From NCBI RefSeq assembly GCF_025602895.1, contig NW_026516206.1, positions 186,001 through 250,000 of the forward strand: a DNA stretch of 64,000 nucleotides, written 5' to 3'. Shown piece by piece: positions 45,617 through 56,034 of this stretch; position 1 is the first letter of the stretch; the number at the start of each line of letters is the position of its first letter. The DNA is from Polychytrium aggregatum. Taxonomy: Eukaryota; Chytridiomycota; Chytridiomycetes; Polychytriales. Position numbers and translations under genes: made by a program. The notes under the pieces were generated by a model. The model worked only from the letters and a program-made list of their open reading frames with translations. It did not search any database and was not told the DNA's origin.

Positions 45617-46387
45617 GTTCTCGATGGGATTGAAGTCGGGCGAGGCAGGTGGGGTGAAGATCACTGACCATCCTCGGCGCTCGATGCAGTCCAGGACAGC
45701 CCGTGTCTTGTGCATGCTGACATTGTCCATCACAATCACAGAGTCGTCTGGGAAGCTCGCTCGCTCAAAGAACTCGACCATCGAGTGTGTCTTGAATGAT
45801 GTGGGGATGTACATGCGATGCAGCACACCAGAGTGGTTGATGGCAAATGCAGCCGAGACAGACTTGTGCTTCATGTGATTGCGCTGGCGAAGCGGAGCAC
45901 CCTTCGGTGAGTATCCGTAGAGAGGGAAAATGGATCTCCTGAACCCTGTCTCATCGACAAAAACGAATCGTCGTGGGTCGATGGAGCGGACCTGGTCCCT
46001 GAACTGTGCCACCCGCTCATCCAGTCGCTTGGACTTGTAGAGGTGTGTTGCCCTCTTGTGTGAGAGACCTGCTCGGTGGATGGCAGTGTGGCAGAGTGAG
46101 AGTGATACTTTCCTCTGGAGGATGGACTCGAGCTTGCACCGCAACACAGGACCTGTCTGGAACGGGTCCTGTTCAATCAGGGTGCGAATGACTGGACATG
46201 CCTGCTCGAAGAAAGTGGATCTGCGAGCTGGGACCCGGGATGGGTCATCCAGCTTGCATCCTCGGTGCCATCGATGGATGGTGCTTTTGGACACATTGAA
46301 TATGGAGGCGACCTTACGCAGGCTATGGATGAGGGCGTAGCATCGCAATGCGGCGGTGCGAAAGTCGGATGTGTGGCGAATGGTCAT
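45581..46387 (-). CDS. Tc1/mariner-like DDE transposase, C-terminus truncated
   Basis: 268 residues from ATG at 46387. N-terminal helix-turn-helix (LRKVASIFNVSKSTIHRWHR) for binding the terminal repeats, then the DDE core: FVFVDETGFRRS (first Asp), SVIVMDNVSMHKTRAVLDCI (second Asp), PPASPDFNPIENFFG (third, Glu). After ENFFG the normal 30-50 residue C-terminal helix is replaced by GVESPPIWG and a stop within a short direct-repeat array. The catalytic triad is complete but the missing tail makes activity doubtful. Co-oriented with the Fanzor gene in the same element. Confidence 0.88.
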   Translation of the reverse strand: MTIRHTSDFRTAALRCYALIHSLRKVASIFNVSKSTIHRWHRGCKLDDPSRVPARRSTFFEQACPVIRTLIEQDPFQTGPVLRCKLESILQRKVSLSLCHTAIHRAGLSHKRATHLYKSKRLDERVAQFRDQVRSIDPRRFVFVDETGFRRSIFPLYGYSPKGAPLRQRNHMKHKSVSAAFAINHSGVLHRMYIPTSFKTHSMVEFFERASFPDDSVIVMDNVSMHKTRAVLDCIERRGWSVIFTPPASPDFNPIENFFGVESPPIWG

Positions 46388-46442
46388 GGCCAGCGCGCGA
46401 TAACATTGGGTAACAAAATATTCGATGAATGGTCAAAATCCC

Positions 46443-46471
46443 GGGTGTCCCGTTTTTTATTGGATTGCCTG
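46443..46471. repeat. Right terminal inverted repeat of the Fanzor-mariner element
   Basis: In reverse complement it begins caggcaatccaataaaaaac and shares the aaaaaacgggaca block with the left end (42836-42864). The sequence ggattgcct just inside TA is shared with 62061-62069. Confidence 0.85.
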
Positions 46472-46616
46472 TAATCTGCGTCCATGCAAAGATCAGAAAC
46501 CAGCGTGCACATTTTACAGCGAAACAGGGCACTCTGTTTTGTGCCAGGACTGCTGCTTTTTTTCTGGGACCTGGATACACCCATGCATCGCTGTGCTGCG
46601 ATACTGCAGTTTCAGC

Positions 46617-46831
46617 TACTGGACGATGTGGAATCGCCAAGTCAATGCGGCGCGCAACATGATCACAGTATGCAGGTCGATTGTGGAGATCGGAGAGCGA
46701 CCGGCGGTCTTCACTCGGAGGCTGCCAAAGTGATCTGTTTTATTTCTTGTGGCTTTGCTTGACGCAAGCACAGCACATACTACCTGTTCATGGAAACGGC
46801 TATATTGTCCCGTTTTTTTCTGAATAAAGTG
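46617..46831 (+). mobile_element. Truncated, inverted copy of the Fanzor element's left end
   Basis: Reverse complement of 42836-43050 with a handful of substitutions. It contains Fanzor C-terminal codons and the terminal repeat and is followed by TA at 46832-46833. It sits 145 bp from the right end of the main element, so the locus 42836-46831 is bounded by 215-bp inverted ends both next to TA. A few changes break the coding frame. Confidence 0.85.
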
Positions 46832-46833
46832 TA

Positions 46834-47388
46834 ACTCATGTGCGGAGCTCACTCGCTGCGCTCCAGACCAGCATCGGAGGTGTGTGAACACTGCCGAGAC
46901 TCACACACATTACTGTGCATGCTACAGACAGCGTTGATTGGGCAGCCGCAGATGCCAGCGTATCGACCGACGACGTCGGCTGATTGACCCAGCGGTGACG
47001 TGATGGCAAGATTGACAAAAGCCAAAATAGCAAGTACGAGAGGGATCGAGCAAGCGCAGGACCGAGAGGCAATGTGGCGGACAGCCAGGTTCGCCCGTCG
47101 GCCACATGCGCATAGTGTCGCTCTGCAGACTCTGGCCGAGGAGAGAGAGAGGAGAGGGAATTCTCCGTTGCCGTTGGGATATAAGCAGCACTCGTCCTAT
47201 GGCACACGGCCATCGCCTCAGTCCCTATTGCTGCACTCTCCTTCGCCCTTGTCATCTATCGCCGCACATCCCGGACTCTGAATCTGCCCTCCCCCCCCCC
47301 GACAACAGACCCCGCCGACGCTACCAAGCGAGTGCCTGTCTGGTCCCAGGAGCAACTCATCTCTCCGGAAGCCAAGTAATCCAGCTTG
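46834..47388. other. Intergenic, upstream of CFAP97-like gene
   Basis: About 550 bp. Contains a purine-rich gagagagaggagaggg block near 47143-47158 and a run of 11 C near 47287. No gene supported; probably holds the CFAP97-like promoter. Confidence 0.45.
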
Positions 47389-50300
47389 ATGACTTCGATC
47401 GAACAGCTCCCGCCGCTTCGCCCATCGGCTAAGCCTCCGAGCGAAACCGCACCGGTGACCAAAAGCCCCAGGAATCATCCGGGTGCATATGTCTCTCCAA
47501 AGGCCGCTAGCGGGGCTGCGGCTACCAGGGCTGCTGGCGGTACTGCTGCTGACGGCGCTGCTGCTGGCGCTGCCAAGGGTGGCTCAGTGGGCGACACTGC
47601 TTCGTTCCTGGCCAACCGTCCGCCAATCCAGAGGATGCGCACCAACAAGCATCTCAAGGGCGAGATTGTCGAGAGCTTTGGTAATCTCATCGGCGCTCCG
47701 GCCCACAAGCATCTCTCCCCGAGCAGCTCGACGCTCGAGTATCGCCACTACGTTCCGTTCCACCCAACCTGCAACAAACTTCTTGCCAAGCGATGGGACC
47801 GGGCCGCCAGAGACCTTCACCTCGCCAAACTGCGGCACGCCCGGCCCACGATTGACAATGCCCCGCCCAAGGTGTATCCGCATCTGGAGATGAGACTCAA
47901 GCGCCTCCAGATCCAGGAAGGTGAGGGCCGATGGCTTGAGCGACGCAGCGCTCGAGGATATGCAGCAGTAGCAGCGCTGGGCTGAAGGAGCTCGGGTCTG
48001 TGCCAACCCATCGGGAAGATGGGCCCCAGTCGCCATGGCGGTTAAGCTTGTTTCGGAGCAAACGGCCTGCTGTTCCCACGGTCGCAGCGCATCAGTGCAG
48101 CCACTGTTTTCGGCCTTCGCCACCGACCCAACCCGCAGCCGACCTGGCCCATAACTCTAATCACCGGCGTTTCTTTCGACTGAACACAGAGAGATTGCAC
48201 GACATTGAGCGCAAAAACCACAATCTGCTCGACCGGATTGCCTTCCAGATGGTCAACCCATCAGAGGTCTCGGGCCTGGACGCATCTCGGCGATATTCGA
48301 CCGCCCCTTGTCCTGGTGGACAGGGCCCGCCAGGAGAAGGGTCGCTGCATGCCCCGAAGCGCCGCCGGGATATGATGCAGATTGCGGTTGAAAACCTGGT
48401 GAGTGGCTCGCAGCTGCTGGGTACAGATGCCGCCGCGGGTCTGTGGTGGACGGGATCCGATGTGGTCGAGAAGCATGCGCGGCTCTGGAACTCGCACACC
48501 TTCGAGCCCTGCTGTATCCACTTGACTCGGTTCCGCCGCCTTTCTCACTCGTCCGGAACCGTCCCATCCCGATCAACAGACCATCCTGCAGCGCCTCGAG
48601 GAGAAGGCTCCCTACTACAACCGACTTGAGTGGCTGGCCCAGCGGCACAAGAACCTTGGCTACCTCCTCAACATTGCCCAGTATCCGGGCACATATCGCC
48701 AGCTTGTGGACGAAAGCAATGCATACCAGTGCCCCGTGCCGCCGAAACTGCGCGGCATCACCCGTGGAATGCAGTTCCACCGCAAAGGAAACGGAGCCTA
48801 TGCCAACGGACGGCCCATCACCCGACCCTCCAAGAGCGGTGGCAAGGGGCCGCTAGAGGAGTACTCGGAGCGATCCGAGTCGAACGCCTCGGACCACTCG
48901 CTCTCTCCGGCGGTGCTGCCGCCGATCCAGTCCGTCCATTCCGACGCGGACCCGCACGGATTTGAAGCTCGGGCAGCCGAACATGGCCACGACTATCACG
49001 AAGACGGGTATACCCCGCTCCCAGACAGCTACAGCGAGGCGGACTATCACGACGAGCACTTTTACGCATCGCAGCAGCACGAAGATCGTTATGAGACGCC
49101 AGAGCCGTACCCAGCCCCAGAGGAGCATCATGACGAAGCCAGTCCGATGCCAGCACAGCCAGGCGAATCGGCAGCACAGCCAGGCGAATCGACAGCACAG
49201 CCTCAACCAGAGCTGGCGCCGTCGCATGCCGAGCCACTGGAGCACCAAGTTGCGGCTGGAGAGACTTTGCCTCGGAATGAACACCACGACGAGTATGCAT
49301 TGTACGATATTCACAACGATGCACACCAGCCGGACGGCCCGCCTGTGGCGCTGGACGACTCCAACCAACAAGAAGACCAACGCAATCTCGACCAGCACGG
49401 AGACCAAGACCATTCCGAGTATCAGCAAACCAAGCCATACCACGAAGAGTACCATGAAGTCGAGTCACAGGCCCCACAGAGCGCCGCCGCCGATCAGGAC
49501 AAGCTCGAGCACGAACATGAGCACGAGCATGAGCATGCTGTGGGCGAAGCAACTCAGACGTCTGTCTCGGAGAACCCATACGAGACTACGGATATAGAGC
49601 CAGAGCAGGCGGTTGTCGAGCCCGTGGTGGTCCACGACGGGTCCGATCCAGACCACACAGAAGCGCGGGAGGGCGAGAGTGGTGCATCCGAGCCTCACGC
49701 CATCAGTACGGGTGTTGAACATGTGTATGGTGCTGAGCCTGCTCATGATTCTGAACTTGCAAATGAACCTGAAAATGCACACGGCGACGGATCCGAACTC
49801 TTGGACACGGAGCCAGCACACCACAAGCCAGCCTCCGGTGCCGACGTCAAGGCAGCTTCAAGTCACATCAGCGATTCTCCCATTGTGGAACAAGCCCGTA
49901 ACGACCAAGAAACGGCTCCTGCCGACAAAGCTCTGGAAGCGCCAATGCAACACGACGAGCCGATCGATAAAGACACCACTGCTACAGAATCAATGGTGGA
50001 CCCGTCTCAGATTGGTACCGGCGGCGAAAGTGTGAGCTACGATGAGCCCGACCAAAATCAAGACCCCGCTGCAGAGGTTGATGCAGATACCAACACCGAG
50101 CATGTGTCCGCTGAGCTTGCTTCGGCACAAGTCACGCACGAGGATGTGAACGAATCGGACAATACCGTCGACCCGAGCGATCCAGCACCAGAGAGCACTG
50201 AAGCACCACACGAGCAGCCTTTTGAAGTCGAGACCGAGTCTGAAGTGCACCAGGTGAATGCTGCTGCCGAAGCCGCCGAAGATTTGACAGGCTCAGCTGG

Positions 50301-51240
50301 CCAAGAGCCTGGTACAGATGAGTCAGTTGAGACTGCGGCAGCTGCGGAAGAGGTCCCGATTGCCCAGGATGAGCAAGCCGTACAAGTCGAGCCAGCGGTC
50401 GGTGCAGACCCAGCTGCCGAACCAGAGCAGTCGGCTGGCATAGAGCTTGGACAAGACGAGAGCTCTGTAGAGCCGGCGGCCGAAGTGCAAAATGATACAG
50501 ATGCTCAGGCCCGGGAGCTTGTCGAGGAGACTGCCCAGGGCGAGCAGGCGGACGTTCAACAATATCTGGACGAAGCCCTCGTTGATGGCTCCGCGAACGA
50601 GACCAACGAGACCGTGACCGAAGCTGGCGTTGAGCCTGCTGCAGATCTTGCTGTCGAGCCGGTTGCTGTCGAGCCGGTTGCTGTCGAGCCGGTTGCTGTC
50701 GAGGCTGAGCCGACTGAAACTAGTATCGCCGAATCACCCGATGAGCCAACCACACAAGTCGAACCAGCGGAATCAGCTGAAGCGCCTCAGTCAACCGAAG
50801 CGGCGGAGCCATCTGAACCTGCCGAACAAGTGCCTATCGAACAGCCCGGGGCAGCGGAGTATGAAGAGCCAGAGCCTGCTGAGTCCTCTGAGCCCGTGGA
50901 GCCGTCTGAATCCATTGTGCCATCCCAGCATGAGGCTCAAACGCAAGACGAGGCTGGTGAACAAACCCAAGCACCGGGCCCAAATAGGGAACTGACCCAC
51001 GACCAACCGCACGAGAGCGATACCCAAGGGCACGACGAGAGCAGTTCAGGCAACAACCCGGCCGATGTCGCCGCGGCCTTGAGCGAGGCTCCAGAGCCAG
51101 TTGATCTCGAGCCATCGCCTGATCAAGACGAACATCAAAACAGCACAGAGGCCACCACCCAGCCCGAGGAGGCATTACAGACCGATGCCGTTGCCTCCGC
51201 GGATGACCTCGGCGAGTCAGGGGAGCCTCCTCGAGAGTAG
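47389..51240 (+). CDS. CFAP97/hemingway (KIAA1430) family flagellar protein with long acidic tail
   Basis: Exons 47389-47920, 48190-48398, 48580-51240 give 1,133 residues with consistent phases. The KIAA1430/CFAP97 domain spans roughly residues 150-320: RHARPTIDNAPPKVYPHLEM, LKRLQIQEERLHDIERKNHN, then DMMQIAVENLTILQRLEEKA and YLLNIAQYPGTYR. These match the family's pattern of paired helices, with IERxN and EN-IL-RL signatures and the 'NI-YP' end. The family acts in cilium/flagellum formation, fitting a zoosporic fungus. The remaining roughly 800 residues are low-complexity, rich in Glu, Pro, Ala, Gln, Asp and His and strongly acidic, with small internal repeats (PGESAAQPGES; EHEHEHEHEH; EPVAVEPVAVEPVAVE). 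Known CFAP97 proteins lack such a long tail, as far as I recall. Confidence 0.85.
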
Positions 51241-51996
51241 TCTCCATCCGTCGCGGGCAGCCAAGCTCGCCTGGAAGTGGGATCCGTGGATCTCTGCAAG
51301 CGTTTGGAGCCAGAATAGACGGCAACGAGCAACATCACGCTCCATCCATCGATAGATATCCCTCTGGTACGTTCACAGCGCTGTCGATCACGAGAGCCCA
51401 CCCTCCGGGGAATACACAGCCTGCCTGGGCTCGTGGCTGGCTGAGACGGTCTTGTTGAGGAAATGGATACTTTGCACTTTTCTTTGTGATAGTCCCGCAA
51501 AACAGCCATTCTTTGCCGATTCGACACATGCATGTTTGTCTCAATCAATATCGCGCCGCTCGCATAACAGTCTCACGCTTTCATACATGAATCATTTTGT
51601 TGCTATCTCGAGAGTGCCGGTTGCTTGGAAAGCTCTGGGTATCTGGGTGTCTGGGACTTTGCCGAGATTGCTGTGCAGCCACACTGGGCTGTAGCAAGCG
51701 CCATCTTGGGGTGGGACGAGATCGAAACCGATTTGGGGGGAGAGGAGCAAGGATTGTCTATTGGGCGATCGATTTCAATATAGACTTGAGTGAAACGAGG
51801 CTGCGACAGATCCGACATTGACAAGATACCGAAAGCGATTGGTAAACAGGCCCACGACCAAAGACAAATGGCCATACAAAGGTTGGAAGGTGAAGAATGG
51901 GACGAGTAGATCACTGCTTTAAGGACCAAACACAAGTCGATGGCGCGGGAGAGCATCTAGAGCTGCTAGAGTAACTAAAGCCACATATATGTGTGC
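51241..51996. other. Convergent intergenic region
   Basis: 756 bp between the stops of the CFAP97-like and GH26 genes. Short frames here show no protein-like features. Presumably 3' UTRs. Confidence 0.45.
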
Positions 51997-53917
51997 TCAG
52001 ATGAGGGCTCCGAGGGAGAGAGCCATGGCAAGAGCTACAACAGCGATGGAGACGTAAGCAGAGCCGCTGGAGCCGCTGGAGCCGGTGCTCGAGGGCGGAG
52101 TGGTTGTGCTCGAAGAGTTGGCCCAGATGTAGCGGCTCGAAACCTTGGAAAGGTCGGATTTGAAGGCAGACAGGACAGTGGTGTTGATGGTTTGGCGAAA
52201 GTCTCGCAGCACAGTGACCTGCTGGGTTCCAGAAGTCTCGGTCTCTGCGGTATAAGCACGTCAGAGCGATGGATGCGTTAGTGACTCAAATTAGAGCCAA
52301 ACATGCATAGACCCGACGCTGCCTCTGATAAGGGTCACGACAAGTCGAGGCTCGCAGGTACAAGAGAGCTTACCGTTCTTCTTGAACTCGAAGAGATTGA
52401 GGAGCTTGATCTTGGGGAAAAGGTCCAGGAAGGTGCTGTTGGTCATGTACTCGGCCCAGTACGACTGCTGCACAGCCAGCTGACCGGGGCCAGGGGAGAG
52501 CGGGACACCGTTGCCGATGAGATGGATGGCCGCGGCAGTCTCGGAAATGGCCATGGGCTTGTTTTTGCCGGAAGCATAGGTGTTGTAGAAGGGATAACTG
52601 GGATTGCCGCCCTCCGTTCCACCGCCGTTGAGGATCTGGATGAGATAGTTGCCGACGCAGAGCATATTGGTCTCGAAGGGCCAGGTGGACGCCGGGCCCT
52701 TCCAATAGATCGACATGCCGACCCAGTCGACGTACTCGTCGCCGGGATAGTAGGGTCCGTACGGATCATCGCTGGAGTTGACAACACCGTCGCCGTTGGT
52801 GTCCATCAGCTTCAAGTCGGCCGCACTGAGGTTTGCAACGATAGTGTAGCTGCGGAGGGGGGGGTGGTAGTATCGAGTGAGCGGATTGCAATGGGCTGCA
52901 CGCAACATGTGGCTTATCGAAGTAGCTGGAACAAGCGCAGCGAGAAAAAGTGCCATTGGTGCGAATGAGGATACTCACGGGTAGCCGGCGCTGAGGTTGG
53001 GCGCCCACATGAAGGCCGCAGAGGGAGCTTTGGCCTTGACGGCGTTGTAGACCTGGATCCACTGCTGTCGATACAGGGTGGGCTGCTGGCCGTACTGCAT
53101 CCAGTTGCCTGCAGGAGAGCCGTGAATAGCGACTTGGGATGTCAGAGCCCTGGGCACTCTGCAGACGGCAAACAGCAACCGGTCCCAAGAGTCAGCCCTG
53201 ATTTGGGGTCGCCGAAGCCAACCCAATCCGACCGAGTACATGGCGAAATTGGCGTCACCAGATGTCCTGGGAGCCGCTCTGCGCTCGGGGCGATCAACGA
53301 CTCACCGTTCATCTCGGGCCCGAAGCGAATCAAAAGACGGCGGTTGCTCAGGGTGGTGATGTTTCCGGCCTGGTAGGCCAGGTCGAGGATATCGGCGTTG
53401 GTCATGGTGCTGAAGTTCGGGTAGACGGTGAGGTAGAAGATGGCATCGGTCTTGGTGAGCTCGATCGAGGTCAGGTTGCCGGTCTGGCGGGTGCCGAACG
53501 GATCAACGGTGACGGGCATGTTCTGGGCATCGTGGAAGGCACCGGCGTTGACACCAAGGCGGGAGTTGAAGGACACGGGCGAGTCCGAGCCGTAGGGACC
53601 ATTGGAGGTATCGAGCCTGGAGCGAACCGAAGGTTAGGCACAGGGACACAGACGGACCTGTTCAGGAATCGGGCGAACGGCCAGACGGCCCTATCGAAAG
53701 CGAAGCGCTACTGGGAATGTCTCTGGGAGGTTGCCCAATCAGCAGTAAGACTGCACAGGAACAGACAGGCATGCGACCGGGACAGCAAGCCGGGACAGCG
53801 AGAACGAGCATACCAGGCGCTGAGGAAGAGTCGGCCGTCCTGGGGCTCCAGAGGAGCGCCTGCCTGGACCAGGGCGCAGAGGCTGGCTGCCAGCAATGAA
53901 ACTGAGAGCTTGACCAT
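51997..53917 (-). CDS. GPI-anchored glycoside hydrolase family 26-like protein
   Basis: Predicted secreted beta-mannanase-type enzyme. Exons 53814-53917, 53306-53616, 52979-53108, 52374-52849, 51997-52244 sum to 422 residues in frame. Signal peptide MVKLSVSLLAASLCALVQAG. Domain start FLSAWLDTSNGPYGSDSPV and GVNAGAFHDAQNMPV; acid/base motif RFGPEMNG; WAPNLSAGYP; DWVGMSIYWKGP; nucleophile motif PMAISETAA, the two Glu expected in clan GH-A. The C-terminus is Ser/Thr/Gly-rich (SSTTTPPSSTGSSGSSGS) followed by a hydrophobic stretch (AYVSIAVVALAMALSLGALI), a typical GPI signal, so the enzyme is likely wall- or membrane-bound. A DTNGDGVVNSSDDP segment resembles a calcium-binding dockerin-like loop. 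Substrate not determinable here. Confidence 0.85.
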
Positions 53918-54657
53918 GGCGGGGTGAAGAACAGCAGAGAAGAGCGATGCGCTGGCCAGCAGAAAGCCAAGGGTCAAGGGGGAGTTGGCGATGCAGGAAC
54001 GATGTTTGGCGAAGCACGGAAGGTGTGGGAGGGGCAAGGAATTTGTGGACCGGCGGCTGGGATCGATGTGGCGCACGGGGGACGCGCAAGCCACGACGCG
54101 GGCGTGGTTGGTTGCTTCGCGCAAACAGCGGCAGTGCAAGCGCCCATTGCCACAATGCAGACAACTATGGGATGTGCGGCTGCTGTCTGGGGTGCAGGGG
54201 GGACAGCGAGAGTCGCTGTGGGAAATGGAGCTCAAATTGCAGTGCAATGTTCAGTGCAATATTCAGTGCAAAACAGTGCAAAACAGTGCAAAATCCAGCA
54301 CGAGCCGCAATGCAAATCGCACCCTGGGATGCGACGCGGTCGCGGTGCGCAAATGCACCACGTGTGTGCCGCACGTGTGGCGCAAAGTCGCACAGAAGCC
54401 ATCTGCACCGCCACGGCACCACGGCGCACAACAGCCACGCGTGACACGTGATCCAGGCGCGATCTCGCCGAGAAGACACCGAGAAGACGCAGAGAAGCAG
54501 GGGCAGTCCTCGCTCTTGGCCATCAAGCAAACACCACATCCATTGCATCCATCGCATCCATTGCATCCATCGCATCCATCGCACCATTGCATCCATCGCA
54601 CCACCGCATCCATTGCATCCATTGCACCATTACAAGCCAAGTCACTGCGTCTGCGAC
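53918..54657. other. Divergent intergenic region with two simple-repeat patches
   Basis: At 54237-54297, cagtgcaa(a/t) units repeat about six times. At 54536-54630, a 9-bp catccat(t/c)g unit repeats about ten times, ending just before the next start. These probably contain the promoters of the GH26 and coiled-coil genes. Confidence 0.6.
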
Positions 54658-55062
54658 ATGGATCTATCCTCCGGCTATGTTCCTGGTGCCCAGAGGGCTG
54701 CCCGCAGAATCTCCATCGCCTCGCCGCTCCGCTCAACAACCATCACGGCCTCCTCGGCTGCATCGGCCCAGCCCGCAGCCGACTTTCTGCTGTCCTCCAA
54801 GCAGCAGCTCCAAGAGCGCGCCAAAGACCTTATCACTGTCGCAGCGGTCCTGCCGCGTTTCGCCATTGTCTCCTCGGGTGCGTCCGAGGAGCTGGCCAAG
54901 GTCAGCCGTCAGACGGCCTCTCTCGACCCAGCCCTGGAGCACACTCAGGCGTCGCTCGAACGCATCAAGCAAGGGCTGGCCGAGATGAAAGCGCGGTCTG
55001 TTGAGATCAAGCGAGGACTGCAGCTGTCCGTCCAGGATGTCTCAGAGCTGCTCAAGTTGTAG
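54658..55062 (+). CDS. Small coiled-coil protein of unknown function
   Basis: Single-exon frame of 134 residues from ATG 54658. The N-terminal 45 residues are Ser/Ala/Arg-rich and probably disordered. Residues about 45-134 are helical with heptad-like hydrophobic spacing (LLSSKQQLQERAKDLITVAA, ELAKVSRQTASLDPALEHTQ, SLERIKQGLAEMKARSVEIK). Size and helical make-up resemble subunits of BLOC-1/BORC-type complexes, but no specific family was recognised. The regular composition and good codon pattern support a real gene. Confidence 0.6.
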   Translation: MDLSSGYVPGAQRAARRISIASPLRSTTITASSAASAQPAADFLLSSKQQLQERAKDLITVAAVLPRFAIVSSGASEELAKVSRQTASLDPALEHTQASLERIKQGLAEMKARSVEIKRGLQLSVQDVSELLKL

Positions 55063-56034
55063 CGGCTTCGTTCGCCGTCGATGTCGGTAGCGAACAAGAC
55101 AGGGATCCGCGCTGAATGGCGAGGAGTGCAGCCTGGCTCGTCCTGGGTCTGAATCTGTAGCTATCCGGGCGGAGAATCGATCTGCTGAGAGATTCGCACC
55201 CCGTCTGCATGTTTGTCTCTGTGAATAACCAGACGCCCAAGTTGGACAGCAACACAGACGCATTCTGCACAGGGAGCAGCCGCATCGCCAATGCTCGGAG
55301 CGGCTAGCCGTCGACCTGTCGCAGTCGAGTACCCTGTCCCTGAGACTCAGGACCCTCGTCTCAGTGGTTGCGGATACGATTCGTAGGTCAGACCACAAAC
55401 CTCGACCGTACTCGTTGCTGAATACATCTCCCACTTTGTCCTTGCCGAACTTTGCCGTTGGAGAAAGCGCCCTCCTGCCAACAGGCATGGCCACATCCGA
55501 GCGTCTTCCACCGGCGTCCGGGATATCGAGCGGGTGGTGACGGCGCTCTGCCACCCCAGACCCTTCCGTATCTCCCTCCGGTCGCGTCCGCCCTCTCCAT
55601 CGCAGCACTGCCAAGTGAATGCATGGCACACAGATATCGCTGCTGGCGCCTGCCATCATCGTGAGGCGCTCGTCCTTGCGCTTCCTTGGATTCGCCCACA
55701 GAAGCCGCTGTCGGTCGCGGAAGCAATGGTCATCTCCGTCTGCATCCACAATCTTCCGTACCGACTCGCCACCGTCTGCGGCCCGGTGGCCTTCGCCGAC
55801 GGTCCTTCGCTAATGGTCCTTCGCCGTCCATGACAGCCCATGGCCTTCTCTGGTGCAGTGGCGCAGCGGCGAGTCACAGAATCACCGCGCTTGACCAGCC
55901 ACCGCATTCCTCCCAGCGCCGATCTGCTCAGAGTCCAAGGTCTGGGCTCGTCTGCAGCTACGCATTCCGCCAGACTTAAATAGCCGGTGCTCCTCTCTCC
56001 GATCGCTTGGGTGTCGCAGTCAACCAGCAAAACA
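55063..56034. other. Intergenic region upstream of the sirtuin gene
   Basis: About 970 bp. Overlapping frames of 60-235 codons occur on both strands, but none shows family motifs or a credible start. It likely contains the sirtuin promoter. Confidence 0.45.

Larger units (their letters stand above)
42836..46471 (-). mobile_element. Tc1/mariner-type element carrying a Fanzor gene and a transposase
   Basis: 3,636 bp. The ends are 29-bp imperfect inverted repeats: cactttattcagaaaaaaac at left and, in reverse complement, caggcaatccaataaaaaac at right, both continuing into gggaca. TA lies directly outside both (42834-42835 and 46472-46473). Two genes run from right to left: a mariner-type transposase near the right end and a Fanzor whose stop is 98 bp from the left end. 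Both are damaged (truncated transposase C-terminus, one Fanzor frameshift), so this copy is probably not autonomous now. Confidence 0.88.

Noticed and set aside
46425-46762. Frames of 77-102 codons resembling the Fanzor C-terminus
   Set aside because: They run through the right end of the element into the inverted end-copy; the match is to the Fanzor 3' remnant, not a separate gene.
55042-55749. Minus-strand frame of 235 codons
   Set aside because: Overlaps the end of the coiled-coil gene, with no domain, no splice pattern and no codon regularity.
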